A DNA stretch of 26,701 bases from an uncultured Bacteriovoracaceae bacterium (lineage in GTDB: Bacteria > Bdellovibrionota > Bacteriovoracia > Bacteriovoracales > Bacteriovoracaceae): contig CAKZUQ010000002.1 in the NCBI GenBank assembly GCA_937923325.1, forward strand, positions 1-26,701, written 5' to 3'. The translations under genes were made by a program, and so were the position numbers. Each line of letters opens with the position of its first letter. Positions within the stretch are counted from its first letter, which is position 1. Positions 6,848 through 14,887 of the stretch are shown here, in pieces. The notes below the pieces were generated by a model that saw only the letters and a list, made by a program, of their open reading frames with translations, was not told where the DNA came from and searched no databases.

Positions 6848-8035
6848 TTGAAAAAATCAGAAACAGGGTTTGTAATCCTTATGGCATTTTTAATGTCGCT
6901 TACAGCTCTTTCTATAGATGCAATGTTGCCTGCTCTTGGAAGTATTCAAGAGAGTTTAAAAATTGAAAACAATAATCATGTGCAATTAGTTATATCAATG
7001 ATTTTCTTTGGAATGTCTTTTGGGCTTATCATTTATGGCCCATTGTCAGATGCCTATGGTAGAAAAAAACCATTATATGCAGGATTAATCATTTTTGTTT
7101 TTGGAAGTTTTTTATCTTATGTTTCAACTTCATTAGAAATAATGCTTATAGGGAGATTCTTACAAGGTTTTGGGTCTTCATCTTCTAGAATTATAACTAT
7201 TGCTATGATTAGAGATAGGTTTAGCGGTGTCGAGATGGCAAAAATTATGTCTCTTATTATGGTTATATTTATTATTGTTCCAGCACTTGCACCATCTCTT
7301 GGCCAATTAATCATCTATTTCTTATCTTGGAAAGCCATCTTTGGAGTTCTTATTTGTATGGGACTTATTGGGATATTTTCTCTTCGGTTTAAACTTGAAG
7401 AAACTCATAAGTTTGAACATAGAGCCCCTTTATCATTTTTAAAGGTATACTCTGGGATAAAAGAGACAGTTTTGAACCCTGTGTCTAGGGGCTACACACT
7501 TGCTTCTGGATTAGTATTTGGAGCATTCGTTGCATACTTGAGTTTGGTTCAACCAATCTTGCAAGTAAAATACAAACTCGGAGATAGCTTTTCTTTTTAC
7601 TTTGGTGCTTTAGCTTTATTTATTGGTTTCTCGTCATTTTTGAACTCAAGACTTGTTGGCAAATTTGGAATGAAGTCGCTAACTAATTTATCTTTGATAG
7701 CTGTTTCAGTTATTTCAGCTATATTTCTCCTAATCCTATATTTATCTGGTGGAGAAGTTTCTTTTTATATTTTCCTTAGTTATCTAGGAATTTTATTTTT
7801 GTTTATTGGAATTTTATTTGGAAATCTAGGAACTTTGGCCATTGAGCCTTTAGGTCATATTGCAGGAACAGCAAACTCTGTTATTAGTTCTATTCAAACT
7901 TTTATCTCAGTCCTAATTGCAATCATTGTAGGACAATTTTATTCAGGTTCATTATATCCTTTAATAATAGCCTTTTGCTTATTAGGAGCTTTATCTTATT
8001 TTGTTATTTTAATTTCTGTACCAAATGATAAATAG
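6848..8035 (+). CDS. MFS efflux transporter, Bcr/CflA type
   Basis: 395 residues with about twelve hydrophobic segments. MSLTALSIDAMLPALGSIQ in helix 1, YGPLSDAYGRKKPLYAGL in the helix 2-3 loop (the MFS signature) and GRFLQGFGSSSSRIITIAMI in helix 4 are characteristic of the Bcr/CflA drug-exporter subgroup. It acts as a proton-driven exporter in the inner membrane. The start is a TTG at 6848, chosen because AAGGA stands 5 nt before it and the N-terminus (MKKSETGFVIL) matches the family. It is the third gene of the TetR-controlled operon, 15 nt behind the MBL gene. The set reads as modify, hydrolyse and expel a toxic compound. Confidence 0.92.
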   Translation: MKKSETGFVILMAFLMSLTALSIDAMLPALGSIQESLKIENNNHVQLVISMIFFGMSFGLIIYGPLSDAYGRKKPLYAGLIIFVFGSFLSYVSTSLEIMLIGRFLQGFGSSSSRIITIAMIRDRFSGVEMAKIMSLIMVIFIIVPALAPSLGQLIIYFLSWKAIFGVLICMGLIGIFSLRFKLEETHKFEHRAPLSFLKVYSGIKETVLNPVSRGYTLASGLVFGAFVAYLSLVQPILQVKYKLGDSFSFYFGALALFIGFSSFLNSRLVGKFGMKSLTNLSLIAVSVISAIFLLILYLSGGEVSFYIFLSYLGILFLFIGILFGNLGTLAIEPLGHIAGTANSVISSIQTFISVLIAIIVGQFYSGSLYPLIIAFCLLGALSYFVILISVPNDK

Positions 8036-8043
8036 TTGAAAAC

Positions 8044-8061
8044 ATGAGGTTTTTACTTCAT
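8044..8061 (+). terminator. Weak hairpin after the efflux operon
   Basis: ATGAGGT (8044-8050), a TTTT loop, ACTTCAT (8055-8061): seven pairs including one G-T. It lies 9 nt after the MFS stop. No T-run follows, so termination here is uncertain. Confidence 0.3.
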
Positions 8062-8127
8062 CTAAAATAAGATTAATAAAATAACGTATTTTGGAGCTTT
8101 AATTCGAATAAAAAATATATGAAGCTA

Positions 8128-8155
8128 TTCACTTTTTAAATAAATAGATTAGAAT
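8128..8155 (+). promoter_or_regulatory. Promoter for carbonic anhydrase, probably leaderless
   Basis: TTCACT (8128-8133), a 16-bp spacer, TAGAAT (8150-8155), then exactly six bases to the ATG at 8162. There is no Shine-Dalgarno (GCCTCC precedes the ATG), so the transcript probably begins at the start codon. Confidence 0.45.
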
Positions 8156-8161
8156 GCCTCC

Positions 8162-8788
8162 ATGGATATCAAGACACTTATTGAAAATAATAAAAAATGG
8201 GCTAAGAGGAAATTAGCTGAAGATAAAGATTACTTTAAGAAGCTCTCAATGGGACAAACCCCTAAAGTGCTCTATATTGGGTGTTCTGACTCTAGAGTTG
8301 CCGCTGAAGAAATCATGGGCCTTGCTCCTGGAGAGGCCTTTGTTCATAGAAATATTGCAAATATGGTTATTAGTATTGATCTTAACTCAATGAGTGTCAT
8401 TAACTACGCAGTTGATCACTTAAAGGTTGAACATATTATTATATGTGGTCACTATGGTTGTGGTGGAATTAAGGCTGCAATGGAAAGTGAAGATTTAGGA
8501 ATTTTAAACCCATGGCTTAGAAATATTAGAGATGTCTTTAGAATTCATAAGGACGAATTAAACAATATTGACGATGAACACGAAAAATATAAACGATTGG
8601 TCGAATTAAACGTTCAAGAACAATGTGTTAATGTCATTAAAACAGCTGCTTTTCAAAAAGCTTATAGAGAACGTGGATTGAAGGTTTATGGACATGTATT
8701 TGATATGAGTACAGGTCAAATTAAAGACTTAGATGTCGATTTTGATTCAATCTTAAAAGAGATTATGGAAATCTATCATCTGGATTAA
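8162..8788 (+). CDS. can: Beta-class carbonic anhydrase
   Basis: 208 residues, usual for the bacterial beta class. It interconverts CO2 and bicarbonate in the cytoplasm. Zinc ligands are Cys41 (in IGCSDSRV), His97 and Cys100 (in ICGHYGCGG), and the Asp43-Arg45 dyad of CSDSR is present. PGEAFVHRNIANMV and LNVQEQCVNV are family blocks. The ATG at 8162 is the only sensible start but has no Shine-Dalgarno; see the promoter directly before it. It stands alone, followed 50 nt later by the methyltransferase gene. The symbol is by similarity to E. coli Can/YadF. Confidence 0.95.
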   Translation: MDIKTLIENNKKWAKRKLAEDKDYFKKLSMGQTPKVLYIGCSDSRVAAEEIMGLAPGEAFVHRNIANMVISIDLNSMSVINYAVDHLKVEHIIICGHYGCGGIKAAMESEDLGILNPWLRNIRDVFRIHKDELNNIDDEHEKYKRLVELNVQEQCVNVIKTAAFQKAYRERGLKVYGHVFDMSTGQIKDLDVDFDSILKEIMEIYHLD

Positions 8789-8838
8789 CAAGTTGATAAA
8801 TATAAGCAGAAGTTATAGTTAAAAACTCTAGGTTAAAA

Positions 8839-9621
8839 ATGTCACAAGAAAATCAATTTATATATTTTGTATGTGTTAATGGAAATAAACAATTATTAAA
8901 AAAAGAAATAGAACTTTTTCATAAAGATCTGTCTCCTAGTTTTTCTATGGGCGATTTTTTAACATATAAGAACAAAGGTGAATCTTTATCACTAAATCAA
9001 TTAGAGTCTATGACTTTCTCGTTTGCCCTTGATTGGGGAATAAATGAGATAGAGCTAAAAAAAGAGATTATTGAAGACTTTGTTAATAAAAGGCAAGTGA
9101 TGATTGATCTTCCTAGTGCTGCACCGTCTAGGGCCTATTTAAAAATTGCTGAAGCTTGTAAAAAATACGATGTTGATAGTAATAATAATTTAAACTGGAT
9201 TGAGTTTGGATCAGGTCCAGGTGGGGCTAGTTTTTACTTACTTAATAATTTTAATAAAGTTGTTGGAATAGATCCTGGAGATATGGATCCTATTTGCTTA
9301 GATAATAACAACTTTACTCATATAAAGAAACCTATTCAATCAACTCTTTGGGAAGATATGCCAAAGATGGAAGTTGATTGGATTGCAAGCGATATGAATA
9401 TAAATCCAAAACAGGCAATTAAAGAAGTATTAAGACATGCGAAAGGGTGTCATAAGAATCTCAAGGGGGTTTTTATGACAATTAAAATGGTTAAAACTGA
9501 CCATGTAAAATTAATTCCCGATTTTGAGCAAATGTTTATTGATTTTGGTTTTAGCACCGTTGTTAAGTCTCAGCTGCCTTCGCATAAGAAAGAGTTTTTG
9601 ATTTTTGCAAGTAACAAGTAA
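8839..9621 (+). CDS. RlmM/FtsJ-like RNA 2'-O-ribose methyltransferase
   Basis: 260 residues. It has a Rossmann SAM-binding loop EFGSGPGGAS (Glu122-Ser131) and VVGIDPGDM. The FtsJ-type catalytic tetrad K-D-K-E can be assigned: Lys102 (PSRAYLK), Asp185 (IASDMN), Lys216 (MTIKM) and Glu252 (KKEFL). PSRAYLK plus a weakly conserved N-terminal arm is the pattern of RlmM (YgdE), which methylates C2498 of 23S rRNA, but the protein is shorter than E. coli RlmM (about 366 residues), so the N-terminal RNA-binding part is reduced. Only a weak AGG lies 6 nt before the ATG. It is probably an rRNA modification enzyme; the exact target is inferred. Confidence 0.75.
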   Translation: MSQENQFIYFVCVNGNKQLLKKEIELFHKDLSPSFSMGDFLTYKNKGESLSLNQLESMTFSFALDWGINEIELKKEIIEDFVNKRQVMIDLPSAAPSRAYLKIAEACKKYDVDSNNNLNWIEFGSGPGGASFYLLNNFNKVVGIDPGDMDPICLDNNNFTHIKKPIQSTLWEDMPKMEVDWIASDMNINPKQAIKEVLRHAKGCHKNLKGVFMTIKMVKTDHVKLIPDFEQMFIDFGFSTVVKSQLPSHKKEFLIFASNK

Positions 9622-9796
9622 GTAGACTCTGCACAACTTTTATTTTATTTTTTTTGGGTGAAACTAGACTTAAGTTAGATGAAGAAATGTGTCTTTTTTA
9701 GGGCTATAAAGAATTAAAATTTCCAGTTCTTTTCCTAGTAAGTATCTAAAAATAGGAGAAGTAAGTGACTTTTAGCTAAGCTAAATATTTTTGAGT

Positions 9797-9802
9797 TAAA
9801 AT
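9797..9802 (+). promoter_or_regulatory. -10 element TAAAAT, five bases before an SD-less start
   Basis: TAAAAT occupies 9797-9802 and the ATG of the lipoprotein gene is at 9808. No SD is present. The -35 region is not convincing. It is consistent with a leaderless transcript. Confidence 0.35.
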
Positions 9803-9807
9803 ATCTT

Positions 9808-10386
9808 ATGCGTAAGTTACTAAAGGATGCTACATTCATATTTCTCGTGATGAGTTGTATTGCCTGCAATGAAACTGCTGTTTCGAGTAGAGATTTATCT
9901 TCATCCAGCTATCAATTTGAAGGAGTTTCTACTTATTTAGAGAGCTTTGATAGCTATTACTTTCATTACTTAGGTGAAAACCTTCCTATCAGCGATATGC
10001 AAGTTGTAATGGTGGACTCTTTTTCTGTGGCGAATGTTATCGGCTCTTGCAATACAGGGACAAAGAAAATTTCATTCCTTAAAAGTTATTGGGAATCTGC
10101 AAATGAAGCCCAAAAAAAATTAGTTGTTTATCATGAGCTTGCTCACTGTTACTTAAATAGAGATCACGACTCCAACACTCTAAATGGTCTAGCACTAAGT
10201 ATTATGTATCCTAGTGCTATTAGTGCCTCTTCATTTTTGACTTTTGAAAGCCAATACATTGAAGAACTTTTCACAGGAGATAGTTCTGATCTAGAAAGGT
10301 CAATCTCCAACTACGGAAGCTCTGTAGTTAGAGTTATGCAATCAGAAAGTGATACAATTCAATTTATCTGTAACCATGAACATTAA
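9808..10386 (+). CDS. Metzincin-like zinc metalloprotease lipoprotein
   Basis: 192 residues. The N-terminus is a lipoprotein signal; Cys17 (LVMSC) or Cys20 (CIAC) is the lipidation site. The zinc motif YHELAHCYLNRDHD gives His109-Glu110-x2-His113 with a third ligand at His120 (or Asp119), and SIMYPS with Met133 looks like a metzincin Met-turn 13 residues later. Short lipoproteins with HELxHCxLxRxH and SIM are seen in Bdellovibrio and Bacteroidetes relatives and are annotated only as putative metallopeptidases. The residues needed for catalysis are present. It is likely anchored at the outer membrane or released. It begins the secreted-enzyme cluster but is 96 nt from the next gene. Confidence 0.72.
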   Translation: MRKLLKDATFIFLVMSCIACNETAVSSRDLSSSSYQFEGVSTYLESFDSYYFHYLGENLPISDMQVVMVDSFSVANVIGSCNTGTKKISFLKSYWESANEAQKKLVVYHELAHCYLNRDHDSNTLNGLALSIMYPSAISASSFLTFESQYIEELFTGDSSDLERSISNYGSSVVRVMQSESDTIQFICNHEH

Positions 10387-10449
10387 ATCAATATTAAGCA
10401 TGCAATAATTACAATTGCTATGTTCTTATAATTTTAACTTCTTTATATA

Positions 10450-10479
10450 GACCTCAAACTTATAAACAACTTAGAGGTC
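10450..10479 (+). promoter_or_regulatory. Inverted repeat covering the SD of transglutaminase A
   Basis: GACCTC (10450-10455) can pair with GAGGTC (10474-10479), and GAGG at 10474-10477 is the only Shine-Dalgarno for the ATG at 10483. The six-bp stem with an 18-nt loop could hide the ribosome-binding site in the mRNA. It is short, so this is a possibility only. Confidence 0.3.
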
Positions 10480-10482
10480 ATA

Positions 10483-12075
10483 ATGAATATGTTCTTATCT
10501 TTTGCACTTGCTTCTTATTTCACACTTCCAGTTATTGCAAGTGCTGCAAGTTGTGATTCTGTTCCAAGCCTTAAAGGTTTTGCTACGAATACTAAAGCTT
10601 TTATGGATGCTGATATCGTTAAATTTGATAGAGATTGTAAACCAGTAAATTCGACATTATTCAGTGAGAATGAAATTAAGAGTAAAGCTTATATCGATAT
10701 TAAAGACAAAAAAAGGTCTGGTTTTTGTCATACTACAAAGGATAAAACAAAAACAATATGCTTAAAGGATATTGCTCCTGGTCAGAATGTTGATGCGGGG
10801 AAAGCTCCAATTGGAAGTTTAGATAGAGCTGAAAATTTAATAAGTGGACAAGAGTTAATTGATAGTCTTACAGAGTTAGAAAAGTTAGGTCTTAAGTCTT
10901 TTGAGTTAGAAAATAAGCCATGGTCAGATTGGTATTGGCCAATCGCTGTAGGACAGCTTAGTTACAGGTATGCTGATAAGGAGATGTCTAATGCTTACTA
11001 TGCTGCAGGTCTAGAAGAGTCTGAAATTTGGCCTTGGATGAATGAATACCATACAAATAATCCAGTTGAGCTATCTACTCCTTCTGATGTGAATAAACTA
11101 TCACCTAGTGAGAAATATGATCTTCTTATGGGAGACTCAAATTATACATTAACTAAAAACCAATTATCAGCAGGTAAGTCTTACTATGAAAATTACCGTA
11201 AGGTAGAAGCTTGGATGGGACTTTGTCATGGATGGGCACCTGCAAGTTATATGCTTCCAAGGCCAGCAAATTCTATAACTGTCAAGGCTGCTATCTCTGA
11301 ACAGGAAATTACTTTTAAACCCTCTGATCTAAAAGCCCTTGGAACATTATTATGGGCCACAGGTCAGCAACAAAATAAGTTTGTTGGAGGTCGCTGTAAT
11401 AAAAAAAATCCAGCTAAAGATCCTTTAACTGGTAGAATATTAGATTTAGAGTGTTTTGATAATAATCCTGGTTCTTGGCATATAGCGATCACAACGCAGT
11501 TGGGGTTGAATAAAAAACCTTTTGTAATGGATGCTACTTATGATTACGAGGTATGGAACCATCCAGTTGTGGGTTATGCTATTGAATATTTTAATCCAAA
11601 CAAATTAACTAATGAGTCAGACCTGAGTAATGCTGTCGTTGCTATTGAAGAAATGGAAAATGATAAATTTTCTAAATATAGATCTATAAATGCAAAATAC
11701 CTCGTTGGTATTACAATGAAAGTTGAGTATGCAGTTGAAACGATGCCTTCTACAAGAGATAATGACAAAGCCTATTATGATGCAACTGTATTTGCTCACT
11801 ATAGGTACGACTTAGAACTTGATGAAAGTGGTAAAATCATCGGTGGAGAATGGTATACGAATAAACACCCTGACTTTTTATGGACGCCATATGATGGATC
11901 ACATGCTAGGAGTATTTTGGATCAATACCTTCCTGCTGAATTGTCACTTGACCAAATTACTCATCCTCAAATTACTCCTTATGCGCCTCAAGTTTCAAGT
12001 AATGGGCAACCAATAGGAAAGGTTGTTGAAGCATTATTTAAAGAGTCTGCTAGAAGTCAACAAGTGAAGAAATAA
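10483..12075 (+). CDS. Secreted transglutaminase, oomycete-elicitor (GP42/TGase_elicitor) type, paralog A
   Basis: 530 residues with a signal peptide (cleavage after IASA or ASAA, about 21-22). Core blocks: PWSDWYWPIAVGQ; GLCHGWAPASY with the presumed nucleophile Cys248; CFDNNPGSWHIA with His333; and DYEVWNHPVVGY with Asp354. These give the Cys-His-Asp order of transglutaminase-like enzymes. The stretch 357-365, VWNHPVVGY, matches the Pep-13 motif of Phytophthora transglutaminase (VWNQPVRGFKVYE). The family crosslinks proteins by Gln-Lys isopeptide bonds outside the cell. The N-terminal 120 residues (Cys24, Cys51, Cys82, Cys93) may be a pro-region. The start is backed by GAGG 5 nt upstream. 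It lies 2 nt before the C11 peptidase gene and is paralogous to the product at 13416-14828. Confidence 0.82.
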   Translation: MNMFLSFALASYFTLPVIASAASCDSVPSLKGFATNTKAFMDADIVKFDRDCKPVNSTLFSENEIKSKAYIDIKDKKRSGFCHTTKDKTKTICLKDIAPGQNVDAGKAPIGSLDRAENLISGQELIDSLTELEKLGLKSFELENKPWSDWYWPIAVGQLSYRYADKEMSNAYYAAGLEESEIWPWMNEYHTNNPVELSTPSDVNKLSPSEKYDLLMGDSNYTLTKNQLSAGKSYYENYRKVEAWMGLCHGWAPASYMLPRPANSITVKAAISEQEITFKPSDLKALGTLLWATGQQQNKFVGGRCNKKNPAKDPLTGRILDLECFDNNPGSWHIAITTQLGLNKKPFVMDATYDYEVWNHPVVGYAIEYFNPNKLTNESDLSNAVVAIEEMENDKFSKYRSINAKYLVGITMKVEYAVETMPSTRDNDKAYYDATVFAHYRYDLELDESGKIIGGEWYTNKHPDFLWTPYDGSHARSILDQYLPAELSLDQITHPQITPYAPQVSSNGQPIGKVVEALFKESARSQQVKK

Positions 12076-12077
12076 GA

Positions 12078-13292
12078 GTGCAACACCAGTTAATAAATTT
12101 CTTTTTATATATAACAATTGCCCTTTGTGTTTACTCACAAGGGGCGTTTGCCTATGGAGATAAATGGAAATTTGTTATTTATATGCAAGCAGATAATGAC
12201 TTATTTGAATATGCTAAAATAGACCTTTTAGAAATTAGTGACTCAATCAAAAATGAGCAAAAAACCGAAGCAATAGTTCTACTGGATACACCTGGTGATA
12301 AAGGGAAAAGGATTTATCATTTTTCTAACAATGGTAAAGAACTTATTAAAACACTTCCCGAATCAACAACACAAGAAAGTGATCTAAAGTCTCTTTTGTC
12401 TATCGCGGCTAAAATTGAAGGGAAAACTATATTTACGATATGGGGGCATGGAGAAGGCTGGAGTTCTAATGAGCTTGCTCAATTTGGTGGGGTTGCTCTT
12501 GATGATTTTCCACAGTCAAAGTTAACTATCTCTCAAATTGCAAAAGTCTTAAATGAATATGGAAGGCCAAATATCTTAGCTATTGATGCGTGTTTGATGC
12601 AAACAATTGAAGTGGCCTATGAGTTAAGAGAAACTAGCCAATTTATAAGTGGCTCATCTCAAATTCAAAATTATGAAGGATTTACTTATGATAAATTAAT
12701 AAATTATATGAATACTGATTTAGAAAGAGAAGCAAAAATGTATTCGGCCTCAGAAGAGTTTATCCTTTCGAAGAAGATGATTGATATAAATAACTTATAC
12801 GCTTTAGATTCTAAGAGTACTCTAAGTGTTATAAGTTCGAGTGAGTTAGAAAATATTTTGCTTCCAAGGTTTAATCGCAGTTTTGGAAAATTGGCAGATA
12901 AGTTCGAAAAAGATTTTAGTTATAAGTTAATCTTTGATATTTCCTCCCTTCCTAGTTTTCTTGGAGAGTCGAAAGATTTAAATGCTTCTGTAGAATATAT
13001 AATAAAATTTTTGGTTGATTATGACCTTGATAAAGAACTTCTAAAAGAATTTAAAGAACTTTCATACAGTATAAAAAGAACTGTGCTTAACTATAAATAT
13101 GGCGAAAGTTATGTTTTAGATAATCGATATTTCTTAGGAAGCTTTAGGGCCTTTGGGATTTGGTTTCCAACTTCTAAGATAAACTATGCAACTAGAATAA
13201 AAGATTTTAAAAAATCTAGCTTCTTCAAAATGAATCCTAATTGGCCAAGGTTCTTAGCTTCATTATACAGCCAAAAGCTTATTTTACTTTGA
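12078..13292 (+). CDS. Secreted clostripain-family (C11) cysteine peptidase
   Basis: 404 residues. Signal peptide 1-25 (GAFA before Tyr26). The C11 catalytic dyad is present: IWGHGEGW with His124 and IDACLMQTIEVAYEL with Cys172, with ALDDF between them as in clostripain-type specificity pockets. FVIYMQADNDLFEYA at the N-terminus of the mature part is the family's first strand. Positions are close to those of PmC11 (His133/Cys179). C11 enzymes cut after Arg or Lys and usually activate themselves. The start is a GTG two bases after the stop of transglutaminase A, so the two are co-transcribed and probably translationally coupled. Processing of the neighbouring transglutaminases is an attractive but untested role. 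No strong terminator follows. Confidence 0.88.
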   Translation: MQHQLINFFLYITIALCVYSQGAFAYGDKWKFVIYMQADNDLFEYAKIDLLEISDSIKNEQKTEAIVLLDTPGDKGKRIYHFSNNGKELIKTLPESTTQESDLKSLLSIAAKIEGKTIFTIWGHGEGWSSNELAQFGGVALDDFPQSKLTISQIAKVLNEYGRPNILAIDACLMQTIEVAYELRETSQFISGSSQIQNYEGFTYDKLINYMNTDLEREAKMYSASEEFILSKKMIDINNLYALDSKSTLSVISSSELENILLPRFNRSFGKLADKFEKDFSYKLIFDISSLPSFLGESKDLNASVEYIIKFLVDYDLDKELLKEFKELSYSIKRTVLNYKYGESYVLDNRYFLGSFRAFGIWFPTSKINYATRIKDFKKSSFFKMNPNWPRFLASLYSQKLILL

Positions 13293-13366
13293 GTAATTTC
13301 AGTAGTTTAAGTTCATCTTTCGTGTAAAAAATTCAACCATTCAATTATTTTTAACATAAGAATGAC

Positions 13367-13408
13367 TCTTTGTGTTAGGTTTCATCTGTTTAAAACATAA
13401 CACAAGGG
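13367..13408 (+). promoter_or_regulatory. Long stem-loop covering the SD of transglutaminase B
   Basis: 13367-13377 can pair with 13398-13408. The perfect core is TTGTGTTA / TAACACAA, extended by one G-C and two G-T pairs to 11 bp, with a 20-nt loop. The right arm contains AAGGG, the Shine-Dalgarno for the ATG at 13416. It could act as an RNA switch or thermosensor, or be a DNA operator; the sequence alone cannot decide. Confidence 0.4.
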
Positions 13409-13415
13409 AAAACCA

Positions 13416-14828
13416 ATGAATAAGTTGTTAGTATTTGCTATGACATCTGTAGTTGCTTCTAGTGCAATTGCATTTACAGGGAGTAACGATCCTAAGTTTT
13501 TTGATACTGCTAAAGTTTATAACCATAAGCTTAGCACGCTACCTTCATCTGGATCATTAGATAATGATATGACTCCATGGGCATCTTCTTTTTGGCCGCA
13601 TATTTACGGAGGTATTGCTTTTAGATGGAATGACTATTATCAGGATTCTCCAGTTGTAAGACAGCTTCAATCTCAAGTTGGTGCTTTAAAGGATGAAATT
13701 ATAGATTTGAAAAAGGAACTTTTTTCTAAAGCAAATCCAAGCGAAGCTCAAATAGCCAGAATAGGAAGTAAAATTCAACAAGCCCAAAATGAAATTCAAA
13801 CTTTGTTAAAACTAAAAGGTGCTGCACATAAAAAAGAATTTTTTGATATAAAAAGACCTACATCATTAAAAGATGTGAAAAAAATGTCTCAAGCACAAAT
13901 TAACAAGCTTTCAGCAGCTGAAAAATTCGATATTTTTAAAGCTTTAAAAACTGGTAAATCAAATAATTTCAGACTGACTAAAGAAGTTTTAGGTGTGACT
14001 GGTCCATACAAAGCTTACTGGGAAGGAATTTGTAATGGTTGGTCTTCTGCCGCAATTGAATACCATGAACCACAAGTTCAAACTTATTCAAAGAATGGAA
14101 TTTCTGTAACTTTCGGTTCAAGTGATATGAAAGCACTATTAAGTTACTATCACTTTGCGATTACAAAGAATAAGATAACTGCAAAAAAGAACAGAACAAA
14201 TAGAATTGGTGAAAGATGTAAAACTGAATTTCCAGAAGAAGCTTGGTTTATGAAAGACGGAAAAGAGTTCTATAAAACGGTTGAGAAAAATAAAGTTGTT
14301 GTTAAGCCTGTTCCAGATGAGTGTGTAGACACAAATCCTGGTGCATTTCATATTGCACTAGCTAATAAAATCGCTATTGAGAAAGAAGGTTTTATTGGAG
14401 AAATCGTTAGAGATAGAGAAGTTTGGAATCAACCAATTTATGGATATGAGACTGAAATTGTTTCTTCTTCAACAAGTAACTTTGTTAACCCTACGAAAAA
14501 GACGAGAAAGCAAGTAAGGGTTAAAACTAGAATTGACTATGCAAATGATGGTGGAAGAATGTTCTGGGAACAAGATGATCCTGAAGAAGAGTTATATGCT
14601 TGGTGGGAGCCAACAAATGGAACTCCAAATTATAGAGCTGGACATAAAAATTTCGAATATATTTTAGATATTGATAAAAAAGGTAATATTATTGGCGGAC
14701 ATTGGTTAAGCTATGAAAGACCAGACTTTATTTGGGTTAAGAGATCTAAAGGTTTTGTTGGTACAGGTTTTCTTTTTGGAATCGTTGGATATATGGATGA
14801 TCTTAAGGATCTTGCAACTGTAAGATAA
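13416..14828 (+). CDS. Secreted transglutaminase, oomycete-elicitor type, paralog B
   Basis: 470 residues with a clean signal peptide (SSAIA before Phe20). It aligns by eye with paralog A in every core block: PWASSFWPHIYGG; GICNGWSSAA (Cys206); CVDTNPGAFHIA (His312); and DREVWNQPIYGY (Asp333, motif 336-344). GNIIGGHWLSYERPDFIWV matches the C-terminal block of A. Its Pep-13-like segment, VWNQPIYGYETEI, keeps VWNQP exactly as in Phytophthora. It differs from A by an N-terminal region, about 85-150, rich in Leu, Lys, Gln and Glu that looks like a coiled coil (IIDLKKELF…IGSKIQQAQNEIQTLLK), possibly a pro-region or oligomerisation segment. An SD (AAGGG) lies within a stem-loop. A strong terminator follows. 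Confidence 0.82.
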   Translation: MNKLLVFAMTSVVASSAIAFTGSNDPKFFDTAKVYNHKLSTLPSSGSLDNDMTPWASSFWPHIYGGIAFRWNDYYQDSPVVRQLQSQVGALKDEIIDLKKELFSKANPSEAQIARIGSKIQQAQNEIQTLLKLKGAAHKKEFFDIKRPTSLKDVKKMSQAQINKLSAAEKFDIFKALKTGKSNNFRLTKEVLGVTGPYKAYWEGICNGWSSAAIEYHEPQVQTYSKNGISVTFGSSDMKALLSYYHFAITKNKITAKKNRTNRIGERCKTEFPEEAWFMKDGKEFYKTVEKNKVVVKPVPDECVDTNPGAFHIALANKIAIEKEGFIGEIVRDREVWNQPIYGYETEIVSSSTSNFVNPTKKTRKQVRVKTRIDYANDGGRMFWEQDDPEEELYAWWEPTNGTPNYRAGHKNFEYILDIDKKGNIIGGHWLSYERPDFIWVKRSKGFVGTGFLFGIVGYMDDLKDLATVR

Positions 14829-14855
14829 TGAAACAAAATTATTGATTAAAATATG

Positions 14856-14885
14856 AAAGAGGGCTTTAAGGCCCTCTTTTTTTTT
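14856..14885 (+). terminator. Rho-independent terminator after transglutaminase B
   Basis: AAAGAGGGC (14856-14864), loop TTTAAG, GCCCTCTTT (14871-14879), with an uninterrupted T-run 14877-14885. It is the strongest intrinsic terminator in the window. It ends 14 nt before the next start codon. Confidence 0.92.
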
Positions 14886-14887
14886 GA

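Noticed and set aside
9679..9717. 12-codon ORF upstream of the metzincin-like gene
   Set aside because: No SD and no supporting signal; chance ORF in AT-rich DNA.
2579..9789. Shared AGCTARGCTAAATATT at 2579-2594 and 9774-9789, both upstream of secreted-protein genes
   Set aside because: 15/16 identity of an AT-rich 16-mer is expected by chance in a window of this size, and distances to the start codons differ (45 and 19 nt).
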